A stretch of 64,000 nucleotides of DNA from Pseudomonas sp. IPO3778 (GTDB taxonomy: Bacteria; Pseudomonadota; Gammaproteobacteria; Pseudomonadales; Pseudomonadaceae). How positions within the stretch are numbered: the stretch's first letter is position 1; every line of letters begins with the position of its first letter. The position numbers were made by a program, and so were the translations under genes. The stretch covers positions 124,001-188,000 of the forward strand of contig NZ_JACARC010000030.1 in the NCBI RefSeq assembly GCF_013386825.1, written 5' to 3'. Positions 11,241 through 21,810 of the stretch are shown piece by piece. The notes under the pieces are model-generated. The model made no database searches and was not told the DNA's origin. It worked only from the letters and a program-made list of their open reading frames with translations.

Positions 11241-11696
11241 TCAAACGATGGTGAACAGCGGTTGGTCGAATTCAACCGGCTGACCGTTTTCTACCAGGAT
11301 GGATTCGATCACACCGGCTTTTTCAGCCTGGATGTGGTTCATCATCTTCATCGCTTCAACGATGCAGATGGTGTCGCCCACTTTGACGGTCTGGCCGATT
11401 TCAACAAAGGCTGGCGAAGTCGGTGCCGGGGTGCGGTAGAAGGTACCGACCATTGGCGACTTGACCACGAAACCGTTCAGTTTCGGAGCAGCAGGGGCTT
11501 CGGCAACGGTCGCAACCGGAGCGGCAGCCACTGGCGCAGGGGCCGGCGCTTGCATCTGTGGTGCGTAGAACTGTTGGGCCGGAGTCTTGCTGTGACGGCT
11601 GATCCGTACGGATTCTTCGCCTTCCTTGATCTCCAGCTCGTCGATACCGGATTCTTCCAGCAGTTCGATCAATTTCTTAACTTTACGGATATCCAT
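11241..11696 (-). CDS. accB: biotin carboxyl carrier protein
   Basis: Carries the biotin that shuttles carboxylate between AccC and the carboxyltransferase AccAD. 151 residues. N-terminal [20 protein letters not shown] is conserved, a Pro/Ala-rich linker follows (near residues 55-75), and the C-terminal lipoyl/biotinyl domain has EAMKMMN with the biotinylated Lys at 117. In an operon with aroQ upstream (25 bases) and accC downstream. Confidence 0.97.
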   Translation of the reverse strand: MDIRKVKKLIELLEESGIDELEIKEGEESVRISRHSKTPAQQFYAPQMQAPAPAPVAAAPVATVAEAPAAPKLNGFVVKSPMVGTFYRTPAPTSPAFVEIGQTVKVGDTICIVEAMKMMNHIQAEKAGVIESILVENGQPVEFDQPLFTIV

Positions 11697-11721
11697 GAAT
11701 CGTCAACTCCCAAAGGGTCGG

Positions 11722-12177
11722 TCAGGGGCGCTTGGCCGTGTCTTCAAGCTGTTCCAGGGCGGCCTCCAGGGCCAGTCGGTAACCGCTGGCGCCAAGGCCG
11801 CAGATCACTCCTACCGCAACGTCGGAGAAGTAAGAGTGATGGCGGAAAGGTTCGCGTTTGTGCACGTTCGATAAATGCACTTCGATGAATGGGATGCTCA
11901 CCGCCAGCAGCGCGTCACGTAATGCAACGCTTGTGTGCGTAAAAGCGGCGGGATTGATCAGGATAAAGTCCACGCCTTCGCTGCGCGCGGCATGAATGCG
12001 ATCAATCAATTCGTACTCGGCATTGCTTTGCAGGTAGAGCAGATGGTGGCCGGCATCACGTGCCCGTCGTTCCAGATCGAGGTTGATCTGTTCGAGGGTC
12101 ACTGCCCCGTAGACGCCCGGTTCGCGGGTGCCGAGCAGGTTCAGGTTGGGTCCGTGAAGAACCAGTAAGGTCGCCAT
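11722..12177 (-). CDS. aroQ: type II 3-dehydroquinate dehydratase
   Basis: Third step of the shikimate pathway. 151 residues. [16 protein letters not shown] holds the catalytic Tyr on the flexible loop, and [21 protein letters not shown] carries the second conserved active-site block. First gene of the aroQ-accB-accC run, an arrangement known from P. aeruginosa (aroQ1). Confidence 0.96.
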   Translation of the reverse strand: MATLLVLHGPNLNLLGTREPGVYGAVTLEQINLDLERRARDAGHHLLYLQSNAEYELIDRIHAARSEGVDFILINPAAFTHTSVALRDALLAVSIPFIEVHLSNVHKREPFRHHSYFSDVAVGVICGLGASGYRLALEAALEQLEDTAKRP

Positions 12178-12321
12178 CGGCTGTTCCTTGTTATTGATGT
12201 GGGCACGGTAGAACCCGGCGACTATGCCGCAAAGGGTTTGTGACTGTCCAGTTCTATGCAGTAGGCAGCACGATTAGCGAGGATTGCGCAAAATATGTGA
12301 CCGCATGGCTGAATCCGGTCA

Positions 12322-12413
12322 GTGTGGGAGCTGGCTTGCCTGCGATGGCGGTGTGTCAGTGTCAGGTTTTTTGACTGATTCACCGCCATCGCAGGCAAGC
12401 CAGCTCCCACATT
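12322..12413. repeat. REPIN (GTGGGAGCTGGCTTGCC type)
   Basis: Arms 12322-12350 and 12383-12413 are inverted copies of GTGGGAGCTGGCTTGCCTGC extending through GATGGCG. It ends only a few bases from the chemoreceptor stop and lies between it and the start of aroQ. Confidence 0.88.
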
Positions 12414-12416
12414 TGG

Positions 12417-14378
12417 TCAGACGCGGAATGCCTGCACGGCGGTATTGAGTTGCCCGCCAAGTACCAATAAGTCCTCGCCCTGGCGGCGTCCCTGGCCAAT
12501 TCGCAGCAAGTTGTCCTCGCCCAACTGGTGAATCCTCTCACTGTTATCGCGGATTTCACTCACGGCGCCACTTTGCTGGGCGGTGACATCGGCGATCCGC
12601 ACCGCGGTGTCGGAAATGGTCTGGATCGCCCCGACGATTTCATCCAGCGCCCCGTCGGCCGCCTGGGCTTGTTCGGCGGTGGCTTCGGCATGTTCGACCT
12701 GGGCGCGCATGCCTTCCACCGATTGCCGGGCGGCGGTTTGCAGGCCGGCGATCAGGTGCTGGATTTCGGCGGTGGCGCCGGCGGTGCGCTGGGCCAGGGA
12801 GCGTACTTCATCGGCCACCACGGCGAACCCGCGACCGGCTTCACCGGCCCGGGCGGCTTCGATGGCGGCGTTCAAGGCCAGCAGGTTGGTCTGGTCGGCA
12901 ATCGAACGAATCACGGTAAGTACGCCGCCGATGGTGGCGGATTCCTCGGCGAGTTTCTCGATCATCTGCGCATTGATCTGCACTTCTCCTACAAGTGCGT
13001 GTAAACCGGTCAGGCTCAGGCCGATCACCCGTTGGCCCTGTTCCACGGCCTCACCGGCGCTGCGGCTGGCTTCGGCGGCCTGGCTCGCATCGCCGGCGAC
13101 TTGCTGGATCGTTGCCTCCAGCTCACCCAGGGAATCGCGAATCTGCGCCGTATCACCGGCCTGGCGCTCGGCGCCATCGTGCATGCCGCTGCTCAGTTCC
13201 GCCAGCGCGCTGCTGCTGCCGGCCACCTGCTCGGCGTTGTCACGTATGGTGCCCACCAGGTCCACCAGGTAGGCCCGCAGGCGGTTCAGGGATTCTTCGA
13301 TAGCGTGCAGTTCGCGGTTGGTCTTGCCCAGGGCAATGGGCTGGCTGAAGTCGCCCTCGGCCCAGGTGGACAAGGCCGGCGCCAGGTTCGTCAGCACCCG
13401 CGCCAGGCGTCGCTGCAAGGTGTCGATCAACAGCGCGATCAGCAAAATCAGGCCGATCATCACGCCTTGCATCAGCCGCACTTCGCCCTGGATCTGCGCA
13501 TGCTGGGCCCGCACCACGGGCTCCAGCCCGGCGATGGCGTGCTGCACGGCGTTGATTTTCAGGTGGGTGGCGCTGGCCAGTTCCGTGCGTTGCTGGATTT
13601 GCTCGCGGGTGCGTTTCAGCTCGGCGGGGTAGCGTGTGAGCAGGCTGTTGAGTTCGCGCTTGAGGTCGACCCCGGTGTCTTCAGTCACGGTTTTTTCGGT
13701 GTTTTCCAGGCCCATCATGGCCGAAAAATCGTCGGTATTGGACTCGCTGCTGGCCGTCACACCCAGCAACGGCAGTTGCCCCAGCACGTCAGCCTGGGTG
13801 CGGATATTGCTGACTTCGCGTTCCACATCGTCGGCCAGTTCGCTGCGCCCGCTGCTCACCAGTTTGTCCCGGGCCAGGGAGAGTTTGGCCAGGTGCTGGG
13901 AGGCTGCCAACAATGGCGGCAGATAACGCGCCGCCTCGGGCGAACTGACGCCACTGGCGTACTGGTTCAGTTGCTCCAGGTTGGCACCCAGTTCGCGTTC
14001 GGCTTGCAGCAACAGGGCTTGCGGGTCGCCGGCCAGTTTGCCGGCGGCGAGCAGGTCAGTTTTGCTGAAGGTGTCCAGGTCCGCCAGGCTGGGGCGCAGG
14101 TTTTGCGCCAGGTCTGCGGGTAATTCATCCAGGTGCTGCAGCAGGTTTTCCAGGCTCTGGCTCGCGCTGCTCAGGCGCAGGGCGTCGCCGCTGGCGAGGT
14201 AGTCGTCGATGTTGCGGGCGGCCTGGTTCTGAAAGGTCTGCGACAGGCCCAGGTAGCGCTCCATCAACAGATAGGGGCGTTCCAGGGCGCGTTGCGACCA
14301 CCAGAGCGTCGCGCCCAGGGCCAGGCAAACGGCGACCAGCAGGAGGGTGTTCAGATTCGTCAGCAGCTTCAGGCGCAT
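12417..14378 (-). CDS. methyl-accepting chemotaxis protein (CtpL-like position)
   Basis: 653-residue chemoreceptor from the ATG at 14378; a TTG four codons upstream is also open. Residues 1-30 form a signal anchor ([16 protein letters not shown]), followed by a helical periplasmic sensor of about 270 residues, a second membrane helix ([16 protein letters not shown]), HAMP, and the signalling domain whose hairpin tip reads [30 protein letters not shown]. Immediately upstream of gcbA, the place of ctpL (phosphate taxis) in P. aeruginosa. The ligand cannot be read from sequence, so I leave the symbol blank. Confidence 0.9.
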   Translation of the reverse strand: MRLKLLTNLNTLLLVAVCLALGATLWWSQRALERPYLLMERYLGLSQTFQNQAARNIDDYLASGDALRLSSASQSLENLLQHLDELPADLAQNLRPSLADLDTFSKTDLLAAGKLAGDPQALLLQAERELGANLEQLNQYASGVSSPEAARYLPPLLAASQHLAKLSLARDKLVSSGRSELADDVEREVSNIRTQADVLGQLPLLGVTASSESNTDDFSAMMGLENTEKTVTEDTGVDLKRELNSLLTRYPAELKRTREQIQQRTELASATHLKINAVQHAIAGLEPVVRAQHAQIQGEVRLMQGVMIGLILLIALLIDTLQRRLARVLTNLAPALSTWAEGDFSQPIALGKTNRELHAIEESLNRLRAYLVDLVGTIRDNAEQVAGSSSALAELSSGMHDGAERQAGDTAQIRDSLGELEATIQQVAGDASQAAEASRSAGEAVEQGQRVIGLSLTGLHALVGEVQINAQMIEKLAEESATIGGVLTVIRSIADQTNLLALNAAIEAARAGEAGRGFAVVADEVRSLAQRTAGATAEIQHLIAGLQTAARQSVEGMRAQVEHAEATAEQAQAADGALDEIVGAIQTISDTAVRIADVTAQQSGAVSEIRDNSERIHQLGEDNLLRIGQGRRQGEDLLVLGGQLNTAVQAFRV

Positions 14379-14430
14379 GCGTGGTTTCAACCGACAGCAG
14401 AAGTAAGTGCCTGAAGTTATTGCGTTTCTA

Positions 14431-16101
14431 TTACAGAGTTATGACGGATTCGGTGGATTCCGGTGAAAAGGTGGCACTTTGCTTTGATGCCCGGGCCGAC
14501 ATCACCCGGTTACGCCCTGCATCCTTGGCGCGGTACAGCGCCTCGTCGGCCTGGGCCGCCATCATCAGGCTGTCGGAGCCGTCGCACAGCTCCACCACGC
14601 CCGCACTGAAGGTGCACCACAAATCCTGCGGCTGGGCCGGGTAGTGAATCTCGGCAAAGCGCCCACGGATTTCGTCGAGCACTTTGCAGGCGGCGTCGAG
14701 GTCGGTGTCGGGCATCACGATGGCAAATTCTTCGCCACCGTAACGGCCTATATAGTCGGTCTTGCGCAGGCGCTGTTTGAGGAACAGGGCAAGGCTCTTG
14801 ATCACCCGGTCGCCCATGGGGTGGCCATGGCTGTCGTTGACCCGCTTGAAGTGGTCGATGTCGAGCATCGCAAAGCTCAGCGGCTTGCCCTCGCGGCGAG
14901 CGCGGAAGCTGCAGTCTTCGAGCAGCTGCAAAATGTGCGTGTGGTTGTACAGCCCGGTGAGGCTGTCGCGCACCATCCGCGCCTTGAGGTTGCGCGCCCG
15001 CGCCGCGCGGTTGCGCACGGTGGTGATCAGGTGCCGAGGCTTGATCGGCTTGGTGAGGAAGTCGTCACCGCCTTCGCTCATGGCGTCCAGTTGCTTGTCC
15101 AGGTCGTCTTCGGCCGAGAGGTAGATGATCGGCACGCTGACGTAGCGGTCGTTGTGGCGGATCACCTTGGCCAGTTCGGTACCGGTACAGGCTGGCATAT
15201 ACATGTCGAGGATGATCAGGTCGGGCTGGAAGTCCGCCAACTCGGCCATGGCCTGGATCGGTTCGATCAGGGTGCGGGTGACGATGCCGGCGCTGTTGAG
15301 CAGGCGTTCGGTGTGCATGGCCTGGGCGCGCGAGTCGTCGATGATCAGCACTTTATAAGGCTCGTACTGAGCGACGCAGGTCAGCACTTCGATTTTTTCC
15401 AGCAGGCTCGAGGCCTCCAGGGTGCCGGTGAGGAACTCCTGGCCACCGGCGCGCACGGCGGCCAGGCGGGTGGGGGTGTCGGTTTCATGCAGGCTGAAAA
15501 ACAGCAACGGCAGCTTGTGTTCCAGGCCCTCCTGGGCTTCGGCGGCGAGTTGCAGGCCCAGGCCGGTGCCGCAGAAGTCCACATCCATCACGATGGCCGC
15601 CGGCAAACGCTCGGCCATCGACGAGCGAAACGCCGCCACGCTGTCGAGGGACTGGGCACTCAACCCGAAAAACTCCAGTTGCTTGGCCAGGCGTTCGGCG
15701 CGGTCGTGATCGGCCAGCATCACGTAGATCGGCTTGCGCATCGGCGGCAGCAGGGTTTGTTCCAGCTGGTCGCCCTGGCGCAGGCCGGTGCGCGACAGAC
15801 GCTGCATCAAGCGGTTGAGTTCGGTGATCAGGTGGCTGCTCAGGCGGCCGCGGTTGTCGTCCACCGCCTTGAGTGAAGCGCTGATCAGGTGCGCCAGTTG
15901 GCTGTGCTCCGGCTGCTCGAAGCGCTCGGCAAAACGCAGCAGGCGCAGGTTGGCCTCACTGAGCTCGGACAGGTCAGTGGTCGACCATTCGCTGCATTGC
16001 AGGCGCTGCCAGATCTCAAGAATTTGACGTGCCTGATGAATTACCCGCTGGGCAAAATGGTGCTTGAGACGCTCACGGCTGGGGTCTTCTGGCTCGGTCA
16101 T
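14431..16101 (-). CDS. gcbA: diguanylate cyclase GcbA (REC-REC-GGDEF)
   Basis: Makes c-di-GMP; the orthologue in P. fluorescens Pf0-1 promotes surface attachment. 556 residues: an N-terminal helical part, a first receiver-like domain around residues 125-245 ([13 protein letters not shown]), a second receiver ([13 protein letters not shown]), then GGDEF with an intact active site (YGGEEF) and an inhibitory I-site RKTD just before it, so it is probably active and product-inhibited. A short AGGA lies very close to the ATG. Divergent from the DUF2333 gene. Confidence 0.9.
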   Translation of the reverse strand: MTEPEDPSRERLKHHFAQRVIHQARQILEIWQRLQCSEWSTTDLSELSEANLRLLRFAERFEQPEHSQLAHLISASLKAVDDNRGRLSSHLITELNRLMQRLSRTGLRQGDQLEQTLLPPMRKPIYVMLADHDRAERLAKQLEFFGLSAQSLDSVAAFRSSMAERLPAAIVMDVDFCGTGLGLQLAAEAQEGLEHKLPLLFFSLHETDTPTRLAAVRAGGQEFLTGTLEASSLLEKIEVLTCVAQYEPYKVLIIDDSRAQAMHTERLLNSAGIVTRTLIEPIQAMAELADFQPDLIILDMYMPACTGTELAKVIRHNDRYVSVPIIYLSAEDDLDKQLDAMSEGGDDFLTKPIKPRHLITTVRNRAARARNLKARMVRDSLTGLYNHTHILQLLEDCSFRARREGKPLSFAMLDIDHFKRVNDSHGHPMGDRVIKSLALFLKQRLRKTDYIGRYGGEEFAIVMPDTDLDAACKVLDEIRGRFAEIHYPAQPQDLWCTFSAGVVELCDGSDSLMMAAQADEALYRAKDAGRNRVMSARASKQSATFSPESTESVITL

Positions 16102-16375
16102 ATCCTGACTACTAGTTAGGCTGCATGCTGAGGTCGAACTGATGGCTCTATGCTAGCACCTCTTTTCCGTTGCACGAGTGTCATACGTCAATTAACTGCA
16201 AGGTCCTGGATATTCATTTCCCGACCACACAGTCGCGCGGGCGTAAACAGCGTGCATCCTTTATAGTCGAGCCGCGCACTCGCGCCACCCCGACTAAAAG
16301 CGCCCCGATGCTCGGCACGATGGGGTAGGGTTGTGGTCGTAGCTATTGAACTCAAGTGATTGAAAGGATATCGCC
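16102..16375. promoter_or_regulatory. divergent promoter region gcbA / DUF2333 gene
   Basis: 274 bases between two divergent genes, with AT-rich patches (TATAGTCGAG, GTCAATTAACTG) that could hold promoters. I cannot assign boxes with confidence and see no gene in it. Confidence 0.4.
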
Positions 16376-17443
16376 ATGCTGGACTGGAAAAACCGCGCAG
16401 GCAGTGCAAAGGGCCCGGCCCCCGAAACCAAGTCGGCCCCCCGCAGCTATTTCCGTAATCTGCTGATGAGCCGTGCGCTGCTCTCGCTGGTTGCGTTGTA
16501 CCTGTTGGTCACCGGCGCCCTGGGTTGGTACTGGAGCGAAGAGCCCGCGTTGTTCCCGGTTCAGCAGAACGCGCAGATTGCCGCCGAGAAGGAAGGCAAG
16601 CAGATGGTGGTGGGCTTCACCACGGTCGAAACCCTCAAGACGGTAGTGGGCACCCTGCTGAACAAGCCGGGCGGCTACATTTCCAACGACCGTTTCCCGC
16701 CAGGCCTGTGGATGGACAACATGCCGAGCTGGGAATACGGCGTGCTGGTTCAGGTGCGTGACCTGACCCGTGCCCTGCGCAAAGACTTCGCCCGCTCCCA
16801 GTCGCAGTCGGCGGAAGACGCGGACCTGGCCAAGGCCGAGCCGCGCTTCAACTTCGACAACAAGAGCTGGGTGCTGCCGTCCAGCGAGTCGGAATACCAG
16901 GAAGGCATCAACTCCCTGAGCCGCTACGAAGCGCGGTTGTCGGACCCGAATCAGAAAGGCGCGCTGTTCTATGCCCGTGCCGACAACCTGAACAACTGGC
17001 TGGGTGATGTGGCGACCCGCCTGGGTTCGCTGTCGCAACGGCTGTCGGCCAGTGTGGGCCGGGTCAAACTCAACACCGCGCTGAAAACCGAAGCGCTGGC
17101 GCCGGGTGAAGTGCCGCAGGTCGACGAAGAAGTGGTGGAAACCCCATGGATGCAGATCGACAACGTGTTCTACGAAGCCCGTGGCCAGGCCTGGGCCCTG
17201 TCCCACCTGCTGCGTGCCATTGAAGTCGACTTCGCCGACGTACTGGCCAAGAAGAACGCCACCGTCAGCGTGCGCCAGATCATTCGTGAGCTGGAAGCCT
17301 CCCAGGAACCGGTGTGGAGCCCTATGATCCTTAACGGCAGTGGTTTTGGCATCCTCGCCAACCATTCGCTGGTGATGGCCAACTATATTTCCCGGGCCAA
17401 CGCTGCAGTGATCGACTTGCGTCAGCTCCTGAACCAGGGTTGA
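16376..17443 (+). CDS. DUF2333 family membrane protein
   Basis: 355 residues. The ATG at 16376 follows GAAAGGATATCGCC. One N-terminal transmembrane helix (ALLSLVALYLLVTGALGWYW, residues about 37-56) anchors a large, mostly helical domain outside the cytoplasm. The family is conserved in Pseudomonas next to a Nudix gene and has no assigned role that I know. Its TGA overlaps the next ATG (TGATG), so the pair is probably translationally coupled. Confidence 0.85.
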   Translation: MLDWKNRAGSAKGPAPETKSAPRSYFRNLLMSRALLSLVALYLLVTGALGWYWSEEPALFPVQQNAQIAAEKEGKQMVVGFTTVETLKTVVGTLLNKPGGYISNDRFPPGLWMDNMPSWEYGVLVQVRDLTRALRKDFARSQSQSAEDADLAKAEPRFNFDNKSWVLPSSESEYQEGINSLSRYEARLSDPNQKGALFYARADNLNNWLGDVATRLGSLSQRLSASVGRVKLNTALKTEALAPGEVPQVDEEVVETPWMQIDNVFYEARGQAWALSHLLRAIEVDFADVLAKKNATVSVRQIIRELEASQEPVWSPMILNGSGFGILANHSLVMANYISRANAAVIDLRQLLNQG

Positions 17444-17982
17444 TGATGGACGCTTCCTCAAAGGAGGTTGCGCACCGCGCAGCCTCCGACGCCGAACTGA
17501 TTGCCTGGGTCGACGAACACGACAACCTGCTCGGCTCCCTGGTGCGTTCCGATCTGCGCCAGCGCGGGCTGATCGGGCGCTGCACCTTTATCTTCCTGTT
17601 CAATTCTGCCGGTGAGCTGTGTGTGCACCGGCGCACCCTGAGCAAAGCCATGTACCCGGGTTTCTGGGACACGGCGGCGGGCGGGATGGTGGCGGCCCAC
17701 GAGACGTACGCCGAGTCGGCGGCCCGGGAGCTGGAAGAGGAACTGGGGGTCAGCGGTGTCGAGCTGACCGCTCACGATCACTTCTATTTTGAAGACGGCG
17801 ACAGCCGGCTCTGGTGCACCTCGTTCTCGGCCGTGTGGGACGGGCCACTGCGGATCCAGCCGGAAGAAGTCATGGAAGCGCGCTTTCTGCCACTGTCGAC
17901 GGTACTTGAGGAGGCCGAGCAAAAGCCTTATTGCCCGGATGCGCAGGAAGGCTTGCGTCGTTATTTGGCCCGGCGTCGCTAA
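17443..17982 (+). CDS. Nudix hydrolase (YfcD-like)
   Basis: 179 residues from the ATG at 17443. The Nudix box is readable (GGMVAAHETYAESAARELEEEL), with the REXXEE core that binds Mg2+. The N-terminal WVDEHDNLLGSL and central CTFIFLFNSAGELCVHRRT are typical of the YfcD/IPP-isomerase-like branch. The substrate is unknown; the branch is thought to hydrolyse nucleoside diphosphate derivatives. Coupled to the DUF2333 gene by a one-base overlap. Confidence 0.88.
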   Translation: MMDASSKEVAHRAASDAELIAWVDEHDNLLGSLVRSDLRQRGLIGRCTFIFLFNSAGELCVHRRTLSKAMYPGFWDTAAGGMVAAHETYAESAARELEEELGVSGVELTAHDHFYFEDGDSRLWCTSFSAVWDGPLRIQPEEVMEARFLPLSTVLEEAEQKPYCPDAQEGLRRYLARRR

Positions 17983-18075
17983 AGTTGCATAAATTGGCGC
18001 CATTTGACTCTTAGCAAGGGGCGTTTTTGCCGTTACACTGCGCGACTTTTCAAGCTGAACCGCTGTTGTTCCACC

Positions 18076-18177
18076 CTGTAGGCGCGAGCTTGCTCGCGAA
18101 AAACGTAAGCACGACGCGTGCTGTCTGAATGCCCGCGTTATCGTTGACGATCTTCGCGAGCAAGCTCGCTCCTACAG
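18076..18177. repeat. REPIN (TGTAGGCGCGAGCTTGCTCGCG type)
   Basis: Inverted arms 18076-18100 and 18153-18177. The left arm reads GTAGGCGCGAG and the right arm complements GTAGGAGCGAG, a one-base difference repeated in the other copies of this type. Between the Nudix gene and the SUI1 gene. Confidence 0.88.
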
Positions 18178-18279
18178 TGGGTTGAATACCTGCGGCTCAG
18201 TAGCGCTGCCCCTGCCTGAGTGGGGCTTCGCGGTCGATGACCCCATCGATCAGTCTTTGTCCTCCCAAGAGGATTGCCG

Positions 18280-18651
18280 GTGGCCAAAAAAGCCGCATCC
18301 TTCGCCGCCCTTGGTGGCCTGGTATTTTCCACCGACGCAGGTCGACATTGCCCGGACTGTCGCCAGCCCGTGGATTCATGCACCTGCAAAACAACCCTGA
18401 TTCCCGAAGGCGATGGCATTGCCCGCGTACGTCGCGAGAGCAAGGGCCGTGGCGGCAAGACGGTGACCACCATCACCGGCGTGCCCCTGGCCGAAGATGC
18501 GCTGAAGGAGCTGGCCACCACGCTGAAAAAGCGTTGTGGCACCGGTGGCGCCCTGAAAGACGGCATCATCGAGATTCAGGGCGACCACGTTGAGTTGCTG
18601 TTGGCCGAGCTGATCAAGCTGGGTTACAAGGCGAAGAAATCCGGTGGCTAG
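18280..18651 (+). CDS. SUI1/YciH family translation factor
   Basis: 123 residues from the GTG at 18280, which sits behind AGAGGA; a TTG two codons upstream is worse placed. The N-terminal part holds two CxxC-like pairs (CPDCRQPVDSCTC) that may bind metal. The C-terminal SUI1/eIF1 fold is recognisable from GRGGKTVTTITGV and KKRCGTGGALKDGIIEIQGDH. Bacterial YciH-like proteins are related to eIF1 and may check start-codon choice; the role here is inferred from family. Confidence 0.9.
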   Translation: MAKKAASFAALGGLVFSTDAGRHCPDCRQPVDSCTCKTTLIPEGDGIARVRRESKGRGGKTVTTITGVPLAEDALKELATTLKKRCGTGGALKDGIIEIQGDHVELLLAELIKLGYKAKKSGG

Positions 18652-18655
18652 CAGC

Positions 18656-18723
18656 CTCTGTGAAAACCACCCCGATAGCCCGCTGGCTGAACGCGAACTG
18701 TCGTCCCCATGGTTTTCACAGAG
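18656..18723. repeat. 14-bp inverted repeat between SUI1 gene and speA
   Basis: CTCTGTGAAAACCA at 18656-18669 is exactly complementary to 18710-18723, with 40 bases between. It begins five bases after the SUI1-gene stop. No T-run follows, so it is not a classical terminator. It could be an RNA structure in the speA leader or a protein site. Confidence 0.6.
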
Positions 18724-18865
18724 CCTGTTCCTGACCGGTGTCTAAACTCTGTCCTGCTAGCGGGGTCTACCCCTCTCACAGGCAAATCGTCATTTTCATT
18801 CTTTAGACTGCGCCAGCCTCGAAATTGGGCCCGGTGCACTTCGACTTCATTTATAGGGGACTTCG

Positions 18866-20779
18866 ATGTCCGTACGACGCACACGCAAAGACGATGGCAG
18901 CCAATGGACAGTTGCGGACAGCCGCAGTGTTTACGGGATTCGCCATTGGGGGGCCGGGTATTTCGCGATCAATGATGCCGGTCGCGTTGAAGTCCGTCCG
19001 AACGGCCCGAACAGCACGCCCGTCGACCTGTACGAGCAAGTGGACGAGCTGCGCAAAAGCGGCCTGTCCTTGCCGTTGCTGGTGCGCTTCCCCGACATCC
19101 TGCAAGACCGCGTACGCCAGTTGACCGGTGCCTTCGACGCGAATATCGAACGCCTGGAATACCAGAGCCAATACACCGCGCTGTACCCGATCAAGGTGAA
19201 CCAGCAGGAAGCGGTGATCGAGAACATCATCGCCACCCAGGACGTGTCCATCGGCCTGGAAGCCGGCTCCAAGCCCGAGCTGCTGGCCGTGCTGGCCCTG
19301 GCCCCGAAAGGCGGCACCATCGTGTGCAACGGGTACAAAGACCGTGAGTTCATCCGCCTCGCGCTGATGGGCCAGAAGCTCGGCCACAACGTCTTCATCG
19401 TGATCGAGAAAGAATCCGAAGTGGGCCTGGTGATCGAAGAAGCCGCCAACCTCAAGGTCAAGCCACAGGTGGGCCTGCGGGTGCGTCTGTCGTCCCTGGC
19501 CTCGAGCAAGTGGGCAGACACCGGCGGCGAGAAATCCAAATTCGGCCTGTCGGCGGCGCAACTGCTGTCGGTGGTCGAGCGCTTCCGCGCGGCCGGCCTG
19601 GACCAGGGCATCCGCCTGCTGCACTTCCACATGGGCTCGCAGATCGCCAACCTGGCCGACTACCAGCACGGGTTCAAGGAAGCCATTCGTTACTACGGCG
19701 AACTGCGCAACCTCGGCCTGCCGGTGGACCACATCGACGTGGGCGGCGGCCTGGGCGTGGACTACGACGGTACCCACTCGCGTAATGCCAGCTCCATCAA
19801 CTACGACATGGACGACTACGCCGGCGTGGTGGTGGGCATGCTCAAGGAATTCTGCGACGCGCAGAGCCTGCCGCACCCGCACATCTTCTCCGAGAGCGGC
19901 CGTTCACTGACCGCCCACCACGCCATGCTGGTGGTGCAGGTGACCGACGTCGAGAAACACAACGACGACGTGCCACTGATCGAGAACAAGGAAAACCTGC
20001 CGGAAACCGTGCAGTGGCTGGTGGACCTGCTGGGCCCGACCGACATTGAAATGGTCACCGAAACCTACTGGCGCGCTACGCACTACATGAGCGACGTGGC
20101 CACCCAGTACGCCGACGGCAAACTGACCCTGGCTGAAAAAGCCCTGGCCGAACAGTGCTACTTCGCCGTGTGCCGCCGCCTGCACAACTCGTTGAAAGCC
20201 CGCCAGCGCTCGCACCGCCAGGTGCTGGACGAACTCAACGACAAGCTGGCCGACAAGTACATCTGCAACTTCTCAGTGTTCCAGAGCCTGCCGGACACCT
20301 GGGCCATCGGCCAGGTGCTGCCGATCCTGCCGTTGCACCGACTCGACGAAGAGCCGCTGCGTCGTGCGGTGCTGCAGGATTTGACCTGCGACTCCGACGG
20401 CAAGATCAAGCAGTACGTTGACGAGCAAAGCATCGAGACCAGCTTGCCGGTGCACGCGGTGAACGAAGGCGAGGATTACCTGTTGGGGATCTTCCTGGTG
20501 GGTGCCTACCAGGAAATCCTCGGCGACATGCACAACCTGTTCGGCGACACCGACTCGGTGAACATCTACCAGCGTGAAGACGGTTCGGTGTACAGCGCCG
20601 GGATCGAAACCCACGACACCATCGAAGACATGCTGCGCTACGTGCACTTGTCGCCGGAGGAGTTGATGACTCACTACCGTGACAAGTGCGCCAGCGCGAA
20701 GATCACGGCGGCGGAGCGGACCCAGTTCCTGGACGCGTTGCGCCTTGGGCTGACGCGTTCCTCTTACCTGTCCTCGTAA
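18866..20779 (+). CDS. speA: biosynthetic arginine decarboxylase
   Basis: PLP enzyme that makes agmatine from arginine for putrescine and spermidine synthesis. 637 residues. The PLP lysine is Lys110 in [24 protein letters not shown] is the glycine-rich phosphate loop, and [21 protein letters not shown] is typical of the C-terminal domain. GGGGAC lies ahead of the ATG. An upstream inverted repeat (18656-18723) may lie in its leader. Confidence 0.96.
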   Translation: MSVRRTRKDDGSQWTVADSRSVYGIRHWGAGYFAINDAGRVEVRPNGPNSTPVDLYEQVDELRKSGLSLPLLVRFPDILQDRVRQLTGAFDANIERLEYQSQYTALYPIKVNQQEAVIENIIATQDVSIGLEAGSKPELLAVLALAPKGGTIVCNGYKDREFIRLALMGQKLGHNVFIVIEKESEVGLVIEEAANLKVKPQVGLRVRLSSLASSKWADTGGEKSKFGLSAAQLLSVVERFRAAGLDQGIRLLHFHMGSQIANLADYQHGFKEAIRYYGELRNLGLPVDHIDVGGGLGVDYDGTHSRNASSINYDMDDYAGVVVGMLKEFCDAQSLPHPHIFSESGRSLTAHHAMLVVQVTDVEKHNDDVPLIENKENLPETVQWLVDLLGPTDIEMVTETYWRATHYMSDVATQYADGKLTLAEKALAEQCYFAVCRRLHNSLKARQRSHRQVLDELNDKLADKYICNFSVFQSLPDTWAIGQVLPILPLHRLDEEPLRRAVLQDLTCDSDGKIKQYVDEQSIETSLPVHAVNEGEDYLLGIFLVGAYQEILGDMHNLFGDTDSVNIYQREDGSVYSAGIETHDTIEDMLRYVHLSPEELMTHYRDKCASAKITAAERTQFLDALRLGLTRSSYLSS

Positions 20780-20809
20780 GTACACCGCTCCCAAGGTAGA
20801 CCCGGCTCT

Positions 20810-20904
20810 AATGTAGGAGCCGGGCTTGCCCGCGATGGCGCAGTGTCAGGCAGCCAATGGGCTAGCTGACCCACCGCCATCGCAGGCAAGCCAGCTCCCA
20901 CATT
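20810..20904. repeat. REPIN with unequal arms
   Basis: Left arm 20810-20840 (GTAGGAGCCGGGCTTGCCCGC) and right arm 20875-20904 (complement of GTGGGAGCTGGCTTGCCTGC) differ at several sites, so the two REPs come from different subtypes. After speA. Confidence 0.85.
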
Positions 20905-20946
20905 TGATCAGCGTTTTGGCAGTACCCTCCTTATAGGGCCTGAACG

Positions 20947-21810
20947 ATGTCGAAAAAGCTCCTGCAAGCGTTCACCCTGGCCATCGCCGCGCTGCTGTCG
21001 GCCTGCTCCCCCATCAAAGTGCTCAACGCACTCACCCCCACCAGCACCTTCACCAAAACCTCCGCCATCGCCTACGGCGATGACCCCCGCCAGAAACTCG
21101 ATATCTACCGCCCCGTCACCGCCTTGCCCGACGCGCCAGTCGTGGTGTTTTTCTACGGCGGTAGTTGGAACAGCGGCTCCAAGGATGACTACGGTTTTGT
21201 CGGCGAAGCCCTGGCCTCGCGCGGTATCGTGGTGGTGATTGCCGATTACCGGCTTTACCCGCAAGTGCGCTACCCGCTGTTTTTGCAGGACGGCGCCCAA
21301 GCCGTCGCGTGGGCGTATCAGCACAGCGCCGAATACGGCGGCGATCCCCGCAAGCTGTATGTGATGGGCCACAGCTCCGGTGCCTACAACGCCGCGATGC
21401 TGGCGCTGGACCCACAGTGGTTGGCCGGGGTCGGTCTGTCGCCGTCAGTGTTCAAGGGCTGGATCGGCCTGGCCGGGCCGTATGACTTCCTCCCCATTGA
21501 AAACCGCGATGTGCGCCCGGTGTTCTTCTACCCGGACTCACCGCCCGATTCCCAACCCATCAACCACGTCAGCCACGACGCACCACCTAGCCTGTTGATT
21601 GCCTCGGTGGACGACAATCTGGTCAACCCCAAACGCAATACCGGCGGGTTGGCGGAAAAGCTGCGGGCGGCGGGCGTGCCAGTGGAGGAGTTCTACTTCA
21701 CCAAAACCAGCCATGCGACGCTGGTGGCGTCCATGTCCCGGCCGCTGCGCTGGCTGGCGCCGGTGCTGGATCGGGTAACCGCGTTTATCAAGTTCACACC
21801 GGGCCAGTAA
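20947..21810 (+). CDS. lipoprotein alpha/beta-hydrolase (esterase-like)
   Basis: 287 residues. A lipoprotein signal ends LLSAC with Cys20, so the protein is probably anchored on a membrane facing the periplasm. Alpha/beta hydrolase fold: an oxyanion segment VVFFYGGSWNSGS, nucleophile elbow GHSSG (Ser143), acid in ASVDDNLV and His in KTSHATLV, close to the hormone-sensitive-lipase/carboxylesterase group. The substrate is unknown. Its last 17 bases overlap the end of the convergent MATE gene. Confidence 0.85.
   Translation: MSKKLLQAFTLAIAALLSACSPIKVLNALTPTSTFTKTSAIAYGDDPRQKLDIYRPVTALPDAPVVVFFYGGSWNSGSKDDYGFVGEALASRGIVVVIADYRLYPQVRYPLFLQDGAQAVAWAYQHSAEYGGDPRKLYVMGHSSGAYNAAMLALDPQWLAGVGLSPSVFKGWIGLAGPYDFLPIENRDVRPVFFYPDSPPDSQPINHVSHDAPPSLLIASVDDNLVNPKRNTGGLAEKLRAAGVPVEEFYFTKTSHATLVASMSRPLRWLAPVLDRVTAFIKFTPGQ

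Noticed and set aside
9698..12413. Repeated palindromes considered as a CRISPR array
   Set aside because: Spacing is irregular, units are inverted pairs spread between unrelated genes, and no cas genes are present; they are REP/REPIN elements.
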